Shown: piece after piece, positions 24,710 through 33,104 of the stretch | Layout: each line of letters starts with the position of its first letter | Numbering within the stretch: the stretch's first letter is position 1 | Origin: JAYPLE01 sp047627515 | Lineage (GTDB): Bacteria; Bacteroidota; Bacteroidia; Cytophagales; Cyclobacteriaceae | Assembly: GCA_047627515.1 (NCBI GenBank) | Contig: JBLHTU010000019.1 | Coordinates: 1-35,300, forward strand | Direction: 5' to 3' | DNA: 35,300 nt | Notes under the pieces: generated by a model | The model's database searches: none | The model's input: the letters and a program-made list of their open reading frames with translations, nothing else | Told to the model about the DNA's origin: nothing | Made by a program: the position numbers and the translations under genes

Positions 24710-25945
24710 CTATTGACTACTCTTATAGTATAAAGTTGTTTCATTTTCTTCTCGCAAAGTATGGTGAAGCTGCATCAGCATATCCTCCTCCTTCACATGG
24801 GACATGGCTTCGGTTTCTTGATTGACAAGATCTGTATTACCCAGCAGGGTACTGTATGCGAGGTTCATTGCTCGGTTCAGTAATTCTGCCTCTCCAAAAA
24901 CAAGAGACGACAAGGCTAGATTTTTTACCTTAGGCAATGCCTCCGAGATCATTTTCTGATCGATCTGTTTTAATAGCGTATCAATAGCAGCGTCTACTTT
25001 TTCTAGTGATTGATCAGGGCTTAGTTGACCGGAAATCACAAACAGACCGGGGTCTACGGTACCAGTTACATAGGCGTTTATGCTGGTGAATAGAGATGAG
25101 TCTTTGACAAGTTTCTGATGGAGTAAAGAGGATTTGCCGCGACCCATCAAATCACTGAGAAGATCAGTTGCATAATATTTTGGATCCCTTCTACCCTCCA
25201 TGTGATAGCATTTGTAAATCATATTAGCAGGAACTTTGGCTTCTTGCTCTATAAATTTCCGTCCATTTTGTGGAGCCTCCATAATTGGCTCCCTTTGCTT
25301 TTGGTCTGACGCAGCAACTGAACCAAACCACTTCTCACAGAGTGCTTTTGCTTTTGAAACGGTGATATCGCCTGCAATGACAAGTATTGCATTGCTCGGG
25401 TGATATGAGCGTTTTGCAAAATCCCGGACATCATCCATGGTTATCTTCTCCACATGGTTGATCTCCTTTCCGATCGTGGGCCACATGTAGGCATGCGACT
25501 CGTAAGCAACAGGGCTGATCAGATGCCAAGCATCTCCATAGGGCTGGTTAAGATATCGTTGCTTGAATTCTTCAACGACGACATTTTTTTGCACATCCAA
25601 GACTTTCTGATCGTAGGAAAGGCTCAGCATTCGATCTGACTCCAGCCAAAAAGCAGTTTCTACATTGTTGGAGGGCACGGTTGTGTAGTAGTTGGTAATA
25701 TCAGTGCTGGTAAAGGCATTGTTGTCACCGCCCACTGCTTGCAATGGTTCGTCGAAAGCGGGTATATTCTTAGATCCCCCAAACATGAGGTGTTCAAATA
25801 AGTGAGCAAACCCTGTTTTATCCGGGTCTTCATTTCTAGAACCAACTTTATATAAAATATTGAGACAAACGACAGAGGTAGATCGATCACTATGGACTAC
25901 TACTTCTAAGCCGTTACTTAATTTGAAATTTTCGAAAGAAATCAT
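24710..25945 (-). CDS. M16-family zinc metallopeptidase (inverzincin)
   Basis: A 411-residue pitrilysin/insulinase-family peptidase. The inverted zinc motif HLFEH (HxxEH, residues 48-52 from the start used) provides the two His ligands and the catalytic Glu. VVVEEFKQRYLNQPYGDAW downstream carries the third ligand Glu. The second half (GRGKSSLLHQKLV, VDPGLFVISGQL) is the structural domain. No signal peptide is visible when starting at 25945, so it is probably cytoplasmic or part of a two-subunit peptidase. The frame also extends to 25993, but the extra 16 residues look like untranslated leader, and the family begins near FENFKLSNGLEV. It shares a divergent promoter region with the E1 gene. Confidence 0.9.
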   Translation of the reverse strand: MISFENFKLSNGLEVVVHSDRSTSVVCLNILYKVGSRNEDPDKTGFAHLFEHLMFGGSKNIPAFDEPLQAVGGDNNAFTSTDITNYYTTVPSNNVETAFWLESDRMLSLSYDQKVLDVQKNVVVEEFKQRYLNQPYGDAWHLISPVAYESHAYMWPTIGKEINHVEKITMDDVRDFAKRSYHPSNAILVIAGDITVSKAKALCEKWFGSVAASDQKQREPIMEAPQNGRKFIEQEAKVPANMIYKCYHMEGRRDPKYYATDLLSDLMGRGKSSLLHQKLVKDSSLFTSINAYVTGTVDPGLFVISGQLSPDQSLEKVDAAIDTLLKQIDQKMISEALPKVKNLALSSLVFGEAELLNRAMNLAYSTLLGNTDLVNQETEAMSHVKEEDMLMQLHHTLREENETTLYYKSSQ

Positions 25946-26089
25946 AAGATTGTTCAAAATTAAACGGTTGCGACAAGAGCTCACTTGATTCAAAGAATTA
26001 TTACCAACAGGTAATTAATTGATCGTAATGATCAAAAAGACTAAGCAGTTCGCTAATATCGCATGTATTAACAGATTCCCTTACACTTC
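25946..26089. promoter_or_regulatory. Divergent promoter region with two adjacent palindromes
   Basis: This 144-base spacer separates the M16 peptidase and E1 starts. It contains ATTACC-AACA-GGTAAT (26000-26015) and TTGATC-GTAAT-GATCAA (26019-26035), both with perfect 6-bp arms and separated by 3 bases. Such placement fits a pair of operator half-site dyads, but the binding protein is unknown. Confidence 0.4.
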
Positions 26090-28093
26090 GTGAGCAACAT
26101 TGTTTCAAAAACCACCCCAATGATCTTCGACCGGAAAGGACGGTCCGATGATCAGCTCTTAGATATTTACCAACACTTGGTAACACCTCGCTTGATTGAG
26201 GAGAAAATGCTCATTCTTCTACGACAGGGCAAAATCAGCAAATGGTTTTCCGGTATCGGCCAGGAAGCGATCTCAGTAGGGGCAACATTGTGCCTAGATC
26301 AGCAAGAATATATACTTCCGATGCATAGAAATCTGGGTGTCTTCACATCTAGAGGAGTTCCATTGGAACGTTTATTTGAGCAGTTTCAAGGCAAGGCCAA
26401 TGGGTTCACTAAAGGCAGAGACAGGTCTTTTCATTTTGGCACCCAGGACTACAATATTGTAGGCATGATATCGCATTTGGGTCCGCAGCTTGGGATTGCT
26501 GACGGGATTTCTTTAGCTAGTAAGCTACGCAAGGAAGAGAGGGCTACCCTAGTGTTCACCGGAGATGGAGGCTCAAGCCAAGGAGATTTTCATGAGGCAT
26601 TAAACGTGGCTGCTGTTTGGAACCTACCGGTGATTTTTGTCATTGAAAATAATGGATACGGACTATCTACACCTAGCAGCGAACAATTCAAATTTGATTC
26701 TTTTGTCGTCAAAGGACCTGCTTACGGTATGCCTGCATATAGTGTGGAAGGCAATAATATATTGGCCGTGATGAATCAACTTGAGGACATAGCTGCAGAT
26801 ATTCGGAAAAATCCACATCCTGTCATCTTCGAAGCGAGGACTTTCCGGATGCGAGGGCACGAAGAAGCCTCTGGGACAAAATATGTGCCTAAGGAGGTAA
26901 TGGACTACTGGGCCGGAAAGGATCCGGTTAAGTGCTACGAGGCTTATCTAGTGAGCGAAGGGATCAGCGAAAGACAGCTGGAAGAAATCTCCAAGTCAAT
27001 CAAAAGCGATATCAATGGAGCGGTAAAGTCGGCCTTTGCAGCAGAAGTGATCTCTAGCGAGCCGGAAGTTGAGCGAGCGGACATGTATTTTCCTTTTGTT
27101 CAAGAGGTAAAAAAGCCAGCACAAACTACATCGGAGATACGTTTTGTAGATGCTATTTCTCAAGGGCTAAACGAAGCGATGAGATTGTATCCGGAGTTAG
27201 TTCTGATGGGACAAGATATTGCGGATTATGGAGGGGTTTTCAAGATTACGGAGGGTTTTTTAGAGGAGTTTGGCAAAGAGCGCGTAAGAAATACGCCACT
27301 TTGCGAATCTGCAATTGTAGGAGCAACACTTGGTCTAAGTATCAAAGGGATTAAGTCTGTGATGGAAATGCAATTTGCGGATTTTGTCACATGCGGATTT
27401 AATCAAATAATAAATAATCTTGCAAAGATCCACTACCGTTGGGGTCAGGCAGCGGATGTCGTCATACGGATGCCAACAGGTGCTGGTGTAGGTGCAGGAC
27501 CTTTTCATTCTCAATCGAACGAAGCTTGGTTTTTTCATACGCCAGGTCTAAAGATTGTTTATCCATCTAATCCAGAAGAAGCAAAAGGGCTGCTATTGGC
27601 AGCCATCGAAGATCCAAACCCCTATTTGTTTTTTGAGCACAAGTATTTATATAGATCACTTTCTGGGGAGGTGCCAGAGGGGTATTATACGACAGAGGTC
27701 GGCAAGGCCCGCATTGTCAAAGAAGGGACAAAAGCTACGATCGTAACGTACGGGATGGGGGTACATTGGGCAAAGCAGCTTTGTGAACAAGAGATTTTTG
27801 AAGAGGTGGAAATTATTGATCTGCGGACTTTACTTCCATGGGATAGAGATACTATTCAATCATCGGTTCAAAAGACAAACCGAGTCCTAATTCTGCATGA
27901 GGACACCATGACCGGAGGCGTGGGTGCTGAAATAGGTGCTTGGATCAGTGAAAACTGCTTTGAGGCACTGGATGCGCCGGTCAAACGTGTCGCCAGTCTG
28001 GATACAGCAGTTCCTTTTGCGGCGGCTTTGGAGCGCAATTTTTTGCCTGTGCAGCGTTTAGAAGATAGCTTACGCAGCTTATTGTCTTATTAA
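26090..28093 (+). CDS. Fused alpha/beta E1 subunit of a branched-chain 2-oxoacid dehydrogenase complex
   Basis: A thiamine-diphosphate enzyme that decarboxylates branched-chain 2-oxoacids and passes the acyl group to lipoyl-E2, feeding branched fatty-acid primers. It has 667 residues because the two subunits, separate in most bacteria, are fused. The alpha half (about 20-345) has RQGKISKWFSGIGQEA, the TPP motif GDGGSSQGDFHEAL...ENNGYG, and RTFRMRGHEEASG. The beta half (about 350-667) has VLMGQDIADYGGVFK, AIVGATLGLSIKG and LLPWDRDTI. The start is GTG at 26090, matching the family's N-terminus; the next in-frame ATG is at 26120. lipA, which makes the needed lipoate, lies 3 kb away. The next gene follows after 58 bases. 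Confidence 0.93.
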   Translation: MSNIVSKTTPMIFDRKGRSDDQLLDIYQHLVTPRLIEEKMLILLRQGKISKWFSGIGQEAISVGATLCLDQQEYILPMHRNLGVFTSRGVPLERLFEQFQGKANGFTKGRDRSFHFGTQDYNIVGMISHLGPQLGIADGISLASKLRKEERATLVFTGDGGSSQGDFHEALNVAAVWNLPVIFVIENNGYGLSTPSSEQFKFDSFVVKGPAYGMPAYSVEGNNILAVMNQLEDIAADIRKNPHPVIFEARTFRMRGHEEASGTKYVPKEVMDYWAGKDPVKCYEAYLVSEGISERQLEEISKSIKSDINGAVKSAFAAEVISSEPEVERADMYFPFVQEVKKPAQTTSEIRFVDAISQGLNEAMRLYPELVLMGQDIADYGGVFKITEGFLEEFGKERVRNTPLCESAIVGATLGLSIKGIKSVMEMQFADFVTCGFNQIINNLAKIHYRWGQAADVVIRMPTGAGVGAGPFHSQSNEAWFFHTPGLKIVYPSNPEEAKGLLLAAIEDPNPYLFFEHKYLYRSLSGEVPEGYYTTEVGKARIVKEGTKATIVTYGMGVHWAKQLCEQEIFEEVEIIDLRTLLPWDRDTIQSSVQKTNRVLILHEDTMTGGVGAEIGAWISENCFEALDAPVKRVASLDTAVPFAAALERNFLPVQRLEDSLRSLLSY

Positions 28094-28151
28094 CTCAGCT
28101 ACAGTTGGGTATTCGGCGATAATTGCAAATCTTTGAGTAAAGTACAGGCTC

Positions 28152-29498
28152 TTGCGGCAAACCCAACAAATCTTTTTTATCACTATTTGCCTTCTGCTGC
28201 TGTCATCAGCAGGGTTGCATGCGCAGCTCATTACAGATAGTGAGGCGAGGCTCAAGACAGTTTCAAAAAAGAGGGAAGGATTTTTTCAGCAGAAGCGCCA
28301 GAGAAGGCGAAATGTGGCGATTAGTCAAAAACCCGTTTTTGAAAATAATGCAGCCCCTCGTTACTCATCACCGGTCAGTTTTCGCACAGGGAAATTAAGA
28401 TCAAGTACTCCAAGATACTCAAAAGGAGTACAGTCAAGTGGGATAAGCCTATTTCGAAGCAATCGATCTAGAAATCAGTTTTCGTCAGGAGGCTCACCTT
28501 ATGTAGCACGGAATAGCGAGGTTCAGCCACGATACTCTCAGCCTACTTCTGGTGTTTTCGCCTTTTCAAAGCCCATTCGATATTCTGAGGGCTCGCCTTT
28601 TAGTGCTAAGGATAATAGAGTATCCCCGCGTTACTCTCATCCCAACCAAAAAGGAGCTCTGGCCTTAGCAAAACCCCCGAGGTATTCTGCTGGCTCTCCT
28701 TTTCGTCCAGGGGATCATAAAGTAAAACCAAGATATACACAGGGGAGTAAAGAGGATGTAATCTTTCTGAGCAAAGCGCCACGCTATTCTACAGGAATGC
28801 CTTTCCAAGGCAAAGACTTCAAGGTTACGACTAGGTATGGCAAGCCAGTAACGGACGGTATCGTCACCCTAAAACGAGCGCCACGCTATTCTACAGGAAT
28901 GCCTTTCCAAGGAAAAGACTTCAAGGTGACTACTAGGTATAGCAAGCCAGTATCGGCCGGTATCATTACTTTAAAACGAGCGCCACGCTATTCTACAGGG
29001 ATGCCCTTCCAGGGAAAAGACTTCAAAGTAGATACAAAATATGGGAAGCCGGTCAATTCAGGGGTTGTCAAACTGAAGAAAGCACCGCGGTACAGTGAAG
29101 AGGTGGTCTATCCAAAATGGATTGTCAATGTCAAGCCTCGATATAGCCCCGAGCCACCTTTTGCAGATCAGCGTTATAACATATCTCCTAGGTATACGAT
29201 CAACAAGGACTATAGCCTAAAGAGGTATTGGCAGACGAGAGGTATCTCTTACTGGGGCACTATTTCTTCGTTTAAGGGCCCAGTGTATATAGATCGAGAC
29301 AAAAAGAGAGATTATCACCCGAGCGCAGGTTACATCAATTCTCAAAAGCACGGCTTGGCTTTGTCTCGAAATATATCTAGAAAGTGGAGTATCACCTGGA
29401 ACCGGTGGAATGGGAACAATGTCCAGCCAAAGGCTGTTACTCAAAGAACCGTAAAGCCTAAATACGACCGCAAGGAGCGGGAAATCTGGAATAACTGA
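28152..29498 (+). CDS. Secreted Arg/Tyr-rich protein built from 34-residue PRYS repeats (function unknown)
   Basis: A 448-residue protein with a signal peptide (residues 1-25, ending AGLHAQ) and a highly basic mature part. From residue about 68 to 350 it is dominated by a repeated PRYS motif. Six 34-residue units run from about residue 107 to 310, each with two RY/KY motifs about 18 residues apart and a pattern of the type PRYSxGxPF, then DxKV, then RY, then L-K. Units at 209-310 are nearly identical to each other. The C-terminus (KRYWQTRGISYWGTISSF onward) is non-repetitive and Trp/Tyr-rich. The only start before the signal is TTG. I do not recognise a named family. A cell-surface, adhesin or cell-wall/polysaccharide-binding role is possible but unproven. 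Its TGA overlaps the ytxJ ATG by one base. Confidence 0.8.
   Translation: MRQTQQIFFITICLLLLSSAGLHAQLITDSEARLKTVSKKREGFFQQKRQRRRNVAISQKPVFENNAAPRYSSPVSFRTGKLRSSTPRYSKGVQSSGISLFRSNRSRNQFSSGGSPYVARNSEVQPRYSQPTSGVFAFSKPIRYSEGSPFSAKDNRVSPRYSHPNQKGALALAKPPRYSAGSPFRPGDHKVKPRYTQGSKEDVIFLSKAPRYSTGMPFQGKDFKVTTRYGKPVTDGIVTLKRAPRYSTGMPFQGKDFKVTTRYSKPVSAGIITLKRAPRYSTGMPFQGKDFKVDTKYGKPVNSGVVKLKKAPRYSEEVVYPKWIVNVKPRYSPEPPFADQRYNISPRYTINKDYSLKRYWQTRGISYWGTISSFKGPVYIDRDKKRDYHPSAGYINSQKHGLALSRNISRKWSITWNRWNGNNVQPKAVTQRTVKPKYDRKEREIWNN
28470..29081 (+). repeat. Six tandem 102-bp units within the PRYS-repeat gene
   Basis: The period is exactly 102 bases over the last copies: units begin GCGCCACGCTATTCTACAGG at 28776, 28878 and 28980, and the next copy begins to degenerate at 29082. 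The first two are closely similar at the DNA level and the third less so. The earlier three units (28470-28775) are recognisable only as protein repeats, and the first is one residue out of step. The pattern indicates recent duplication of the central units. Confidence 0.85.
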
Positions 29499-29845
29499 TG
29501 AACTGGAACACACTTACTACCATCGACGAGCTCGATGAAGCAATAAAAGTATCTGACAAACAACCGGTATTGATTTTCAAGCATAGCACACGCTGCTCGA
29601 TCAGTTCTGCTGCTCTTGACCGCTTGCAGCGAAAATGGGAAGGTCAGGACCTGTCAACCGTAGCTCCTTATTATCTTGACCTCATCGCTTACCGCGAAAT
29701 ATCTAATGAGATCACACAAAAGCTGGGTATCTATCATCAGTCCCCGCAAGCATTGCTAATAAAAGAGGGAAAGGTGATTTATGAAGAGTCTCACTTTTCT
29801 ATCTCTTGTGAAGAGATCGCTTCTGCTGCAGTAGCGTCTTCGTAG
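29498..29845 (+). CDS. ytxJ: YtxJ-family bacillithiol-associated monothiol redox protein
   Basis: A 115-residue thioredoxin-fold protein (DUF2847). KHSTRCSISSAA (about residues 28-39) has the single CxxS-type active-site cysteine typical of YtxJ, which is proposed to work as a bacilliredoxin that removes bacillithiol from proteins. PQALLIKEGKVIYEESHFSI is the conserved cis-Pro and C-terminal segment. The ATG overlaps the preceding repeat-protein stop (TGATG), so translation of the two is probably coupled, although one product is secreted and this one should be cytoplasmic. Its stop directly abuts the convergent OsmC-like stop. Confidence 0.88.
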   Translation: MNWNTLTTIDELDEAIKVSDKQPVLIFKHSTRCSISSAALDRLQRKWEGQDLSTVAPYYLDLIAYREISNEITQKLGIYHQSPQALLIKEGKVIYEESHFSISCEEIASAAVASS

Positions 29846-30253
29846 TCAAAAATTAAATGTGATTTCTTGCGTTATATCTGGGTGAAGGCTGAGAGCAACT
29901 GGGCAAGTCAAGGCTTTTTGTTTTAGCAATTCAATCTGCTCAGCAGAGGCCGTTGGATTGGGCCATTGTACAGAAATGCGGAGTTTGGCAATGCGCCGAG
30001 GAGGAGGCGACATTAGTTTTTGAGTATCAGTGCTAAGCCCATCAAGAGATATGCTCATTTTATTCGCTTCTATTCCCATAATGGTCATTAAACAACTCGC
30101 CAAAGCACCCGCTACAAGGTCTGTTGGAGAAAAAGCTTCACCCTTACCGTGGTTATCGACGGGCGCATCTGTGATGATTTTTAGTCCTGAGGCAATGTGT
30201 GTTGCTTCTGTCCTAAGTTCTCCTTGATATGTGGATTTGATATGCATACTCAA
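29846..30253 (-). CDS. OsmC/Ohr-family peroxide-detoxifying protein
   Basis: A 135-residue OsmC-like protein. The two active-site cysteines are in ALASCLMTIMGIEA and LTCPVALSLHP, the usual positions for thiol-dependent reduction of organic peroxides. The N-terminus (YQGELRTEATHIASGLKI, DAPVDNHGKGEAFSPTDLVA) is the OsmC core strand region and substrate loop. It resembles the YhfA/OsmC-like subgroup more than Ohr. The start could be 30253 or the ATG at 30247. It adjoins ytxJ tail to tail, so two thiol-redox genes are neighbours but on opposite strands. Confidence 0.9.
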   Translation of the reverse strand: MSMHIKSTYQGELRTEATHIASGLKIITDAPVDNHGKGEAFSPTDLVAGALASCLMTIMGIEANKMSISLDGLSTDTQKLMSPPPRRIAKLRISVQWPNPTASAEQIELLKQKALTCPVALSLHPDITQEITFNF

Positions 30254-30297
30254 ACTTTTGTTTTTACTTTACTGTTGAAAGACTACAAATACGCAAT

Positions 30298-31014
30298 ATG
30301 CACATGAAGAATTGTTTCTTTCTTGTTTTTGCTTTTTTCTCATACACATATGCGCATGGACAGATCTATGAGGACTACGAGTATAAGAAAGAATATTTAT
30401 GGGGCGTCAATAAAAATACAAATGGAGGCTTAATAGGAGGGGTTTTTCTAAGGCACAGCAGAAGTCTTGGTGACGGTTTATTTACAACCTACGGGATAGA
30501 GTTGATGAACGTCAAGCATCCAAAAGAGCAACGATATACTTCTACGCAGACAGGATCGCCTTTTGTGTGGGGTAAGTCAAATTACTTATTTACCATCAGA
30601 GGCCAATACGGACGAGAAAAGTTGCTTTTCAGAAAAGCGTCCCAACAAGGAGTACAGATTAGTGCCGGAGTGGCTGGGGGCTTGAGCATTGGGTTAGAGG
30701 CACCTTATTTAATTACGACTCAGGGAGCTGCTAACTATGTACAGTTTGACCCAGACTTATATCCGAACATCGGTGCGATTCAGGGGTCTGGACAAGTCCT
30801 ACAAAGCATAGGGAATTCTTCCATTGTACCGGGGCTAAATAGCAAAGCATATATTTCTTTTGAGTTTGGGGCCTTCCGTAACAATGTTGCAGGGGTAGAG
30901 TTGGGAGCTTCCGCTGAGGCCTTTGTCAGGGAAATAGTCCTTATACCGACGCTGGAAAACAGAGCTTTTTTTCCAGCCTTCTTTTTTACTTTTTTTTGGG
31001 GAACAAGAAGATAG
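30298..31014 (+). CDS. Hypothetical outer-membrane beta-barrel protein
   Basis: A 238-residue protein with a signal peptide (MHMKNCFFLVFAFFSYTYAHG, then QIYED). The body alternates polar and hydrophobic residues with many aromatics and glycines (GLIGGVFLRHSRSLGDGLFT, AYISFEFGAFRNNVAG), as in small outer-membrane barrels. The end (FFPAFFFTFFWGTRR) is strongly aromatic. I know no function; similar small barrel-type proteins are widespread in Bacteroidota. The start may be the ATG at 30304. It lies 62 bases upstream of lipA on the same strand, so it could share an mRNA. Confidence 0.75.
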   Translation: MHMKNCFFLVFAFFSYTYAHGQIYEDYEYKKEYLWGVNKNTNGGLIGGVFLRHSRSLGDGLFTTYGIELMNVKHPKEQRYTSTQTGSPFVWGKSNYLFTIRGQYGREKLLFRKASQQGVQISAGVAGGLSIGLEAPYLITTQGAANYVQFDPDLYPNIGAIQGSGQVLQSIGNSSIVPGLNSKAYISFEFGAFRNNVAGVELGASAEAFVREIVLIPTLENRAFFPAFFFTFFWGTRR

Positions 31015-31076
31015 ATCGATCAGTTTTGGTAGTCTGATTAGCACCCCTTTATTTTGCAAGCAATTTACTTAAGATT

Positions 31077-31958
31077 ATGATTGAGTTACCAGTAGTAGAA
31101 CCACAGAAAAAAAGAGTTAAACCAGATTGGTTGCGTGTTAAGCTGCCTGTAGGTAAGGAGTATGCCAAGGTCAGGAAAATCGTAGATGAGAATAAGCTGC
31201 ATACTATCTGTGAGAGTGGAAACTGTCCCAATATGGGGGAGTGCTGGGGAGCCGGCACAGCTACTTTCATGATTCTTGGAAATGTGTGTACTAGGTCTTG
31301 TACCTTTTGTGCGGTAGCGACAGGTCGTCCACCCGAGTACGATGAAGAGGAACCTAAAAGGGTCGCTGAAGCCATAGCTAAAATGGGGGTGAAGCATGCG
31401 GTACTAACCTCTGTAAACCGAGACGAATTGAAAGATAGAGGCGCTGAGATTTGGTATCAGACGGTTGTACAAGTAAAGGAACTAAGCCCAACCACAACAA
31501 TAGAGACGTTGATTCCGGATGTGAAAGGAAATTGGGATGCCTTGTATCGTATGATAGATGGTGGTCAGGAAGTCGTTTCTCATAACATGGAGACAATCGA
31601 GCGGCTTTATCGATCCGTTAGACCTCAAGCAAGATATGCAAGAAGCTTAGAGCAAATAAAATTAACAAAGGCCGAGGGAAAACGGACCAAATCTGGAATA
31701 ATGCTTGGACTGGGAGAAAAACCAGAGGAGATATACAAGGCGATAGATGATTTAGTGGAAAATGGACTAGATATCTTGACGCTTGGACAATACTTGCAGC
31801 CGACAAGAAGACATATCGAGGTTGCCGAGTTTATTCACCCTGACCAATTTGAAAAGTACAAAGAAGAAGGGCTTAACAGAGGGCTAAAATATGTTGAGTC
31901 TGGTCCGCTGGTCCGTTCATCTTATCATGCTGAGCGGCATGTCAATGTGCCGATCTAA
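31077..31958 (+). CDS. lipA: Lipoyl synthase
   Basis: A radical-SAM enzyme that inserts two sulfurs into octanoyl groups on the E2 and H proteins, giving lipoyl cofactors. The 293-residue length is normal. Cys45, Cys50 and Cys56 (CESGNCPNMGEC) hold the auxiliary cluster that donates sulfur; Cys71, Cys75 and Cys78 (CTRSCTFC) hold the SAM cluster. The C-terminal RSSYHAE (Arg280-Ser281-Ser282) includes the conserved serine that ligates the auxiliary cluster. It supports the lipoate-dependent oxoacid dehydrogenase E1 encoded upstream in the window. Followed by a strong bidirectional terminator. Confidence 0.98.
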   Translation: MIELPVVEPQKKRVKPDWLRVKLPVGKEYAKVRKIVDENKLHTICESGNCPNMGECWGAGTATFMILGNVCTRSCTFCAVATGRPPEYDEEEPKRVAEAIAKMGVKHAVLTSVNRDELKDRGAEIWYQTVVQVKELSPTTTIETLIPDVKGNWDALYRMIDGGQEVVSHNMETIERLYRSVRPQARYARSLEQIKLTKAEGKRTKSGIMLGLGEKPEEIYKAIDDLVENGLDILTLGQYLQPTRRHIEVAEFIHPDQFEKYKEEGLNRGLKYVESGPLVRSSYHAERHVNVPI

Positions 31959-31999
31959 AGAGAGGGAAAACCAAGAGAAACTTTGCTGTAAATGCATAA

Positions 32000-32033
32000 A
32001 AAAAGGCTCACTGCATTTGCGATGAGCCTTTTT
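32000..32033. terminator. Bidirectional terminator between lipA and the convergent lipoprotein gene
   Basis: The 11-bp stem AAAAAGGCTCA/TGAGCCTTTTT has a 12-base loop in which GC pairs could extend the stem. Runs of A before and T after serve as U-tracts in both directions, so it can end both the lipA transcript and the convergent one. Confidence 0.88.
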
Positions 32034-32052
32034 ACTTTTATAAGTTCTACAC

Positions 32053-32940
32053 TTACATCGTGTAACCGTTTCTGATACTTTCTACAGCAGCAGTAAGGTT
32101 AATAAGCATATCTTTTGTTAGGACAAGATCCCCTGTATTTTCGCTGATTGCTGTAGATACTTCAGCAAGATCAGTTTCATAGACTTCTTTAATTTTTGTT
32201 AAATCAGCAGTCATTTTGATGATGTTTTCATCACTCTCTAGATCTGCCATCACTAGGAGTAGATCATCAACAGCCGCTCTCTGATCGACGATAATTTTGA
32301 TCAATGGCTCAAGTACTAAAGCGGGAAGGTCATCATCTGAGTTTTGAATCAACTTAGCTGAGATATACAATCCTTCTATGTACGAACCTGCAAGCACTAG
32401 ACCCGCGATATTCATTCTGTCGATTGCGTTTAGCCTAGCACTTGTACTGTTAATCACTTCATCAACAAGGACTTTTAAGCTATCCTTTTGGCTCAGGTTT
32501 CTTTCAAAACGGCCAATCAACCGCATATCCATTGCTGACGCAACACCCATGTCTTCTGACAGCTTCTGACAAGCACTTACGTACTCTAATGTCTCCTGTG
32601 CTTTTTCATAAGAAGTTAGGTATCCGATATCTGTAATGTATACACCTAGGTTGATTGCAGCAGACGAAGTAGAAGCGCTGTAGCTTTCAAGATTACTAAG
32701 GCCATTGATGATAGAGCCATCGAAGTCTGTACCTGTTGCCATCAATAGGTAAGGCACCTCAGATGGTGGTGGTAAGTCTTTGATCACTTGATTGATGTTG
32801 CTAATCACTTGCGTTTTCGCTTCGTCAAACTCAGCGCTTTCTGATCCGCTGGCAGACTCTTGACCTCCGCCACCGCAAGACGAGAGTATCATGCTCAGCA
32901 CACCAAGTATAGATAATGCTTTAAGTTGGAAAGATTTCAT
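32053..32940 (-). CDS. Hypothetical helical lipoprotein
   Basis: A 295-residue lipoprotein (lipobox LSSC, Cys22, followed by four glycines and a Ser/Glu-rich linker). The mature part is almost wholly helical, with repeated Leu and Ala (LPALVLEPLIKIIVDQRAAV, NLTAAVESIRNGYTM), and ends without a membrane helix. I do not recognise a named domain. Similar helical lipoproteins occur in Cytophagales and their relatives, but I recall no function. It ends next to the bidirectional terminator. Upstream, 160 bases separate it from the bestrophin gene, so it probably has its own promoter, although I see no clear TAnnTTTG element. Confidence 0.78.
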   Translation of the reverse strand: MKSFQLKALSILGVLSMILSSCGGGGQESASGSESAEFDEAKTQVISNINQVIKDLPPPSEVPYLLMATGTDFDGSIINGLSNLESYSASTSSAAINLGVYITDIGYLTSYEKAQETLEYVSACQKLSEDMGVASAMDMRLIGRFERNLSQKDSLKVLVDEVINSTSARLNAIDRMNIAGLVLAGSYIEGLYISAKLIQNSDDDLPALVLEPLIKIIVDQRAAVDDLLLVMADLESDENIIKMTADLTKIKEVYETDLAEVSTAISENTGDLVLTKDMLINLTAAVESIRNGYTM

Positions 32941-33100
32941 ATTTACTGTTGTTAGATTTTAATGGTCTCTAAAATTAGTAGATATATCTGGCTTTGACCT
33001 TATTTGACTTTGAAAACAGGCGCTTTTATCTTGCTATGTACTCTGAACGCGATCTAAGTAACAAGATAGAGGTAGCAACGGGGTGACTTTCGATTGAAAA
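32941..33100. other. Intergenic region upstream of the helical lipoprotein gene
   Basis: It contains an imperfect 10-bp inverted repeat, TATCTTGCTA (33027-33036) with TAACAAGATA (33059-33068), one mismatch and a 22-base loop. A second hairpin touches the bestrophin stop (33083-33104). The rest is AT-rich and without coding potential that I can support; a promoter for the lipoprotein must lie here. Confidence 0.35.
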
Positions 33101-33104
33101 TCAC
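33083..33104 (-). other. Hairpin overlapping the bestrophin stop codon
   Basis: GTGACTTTC-GATT-GAAAATCAC forms a 9-bp stem with one G-U (on the minus strand) and a 4-base loop. It covers the stop codon. The absence of a U-tract argues against Rho-independent termination, but it could protect the 3' end of the mRNA. Confidence 0.35.

Noticed and set aside
25955..25962. Minus-strand TAATTTTG as a -7 promoter for the M16 peptidase
   Set aside because: It would place the transcript start about 5 bases before the start codon and has no -33 element, so a chance AT-rich match is more likely.
28470..29081. Regular 102-bp direct repeats considered as a CRISPR-like array
   Set aside because: The repeats are in frame, coding, contiguous and without unique spacers, and no cas genes are present.
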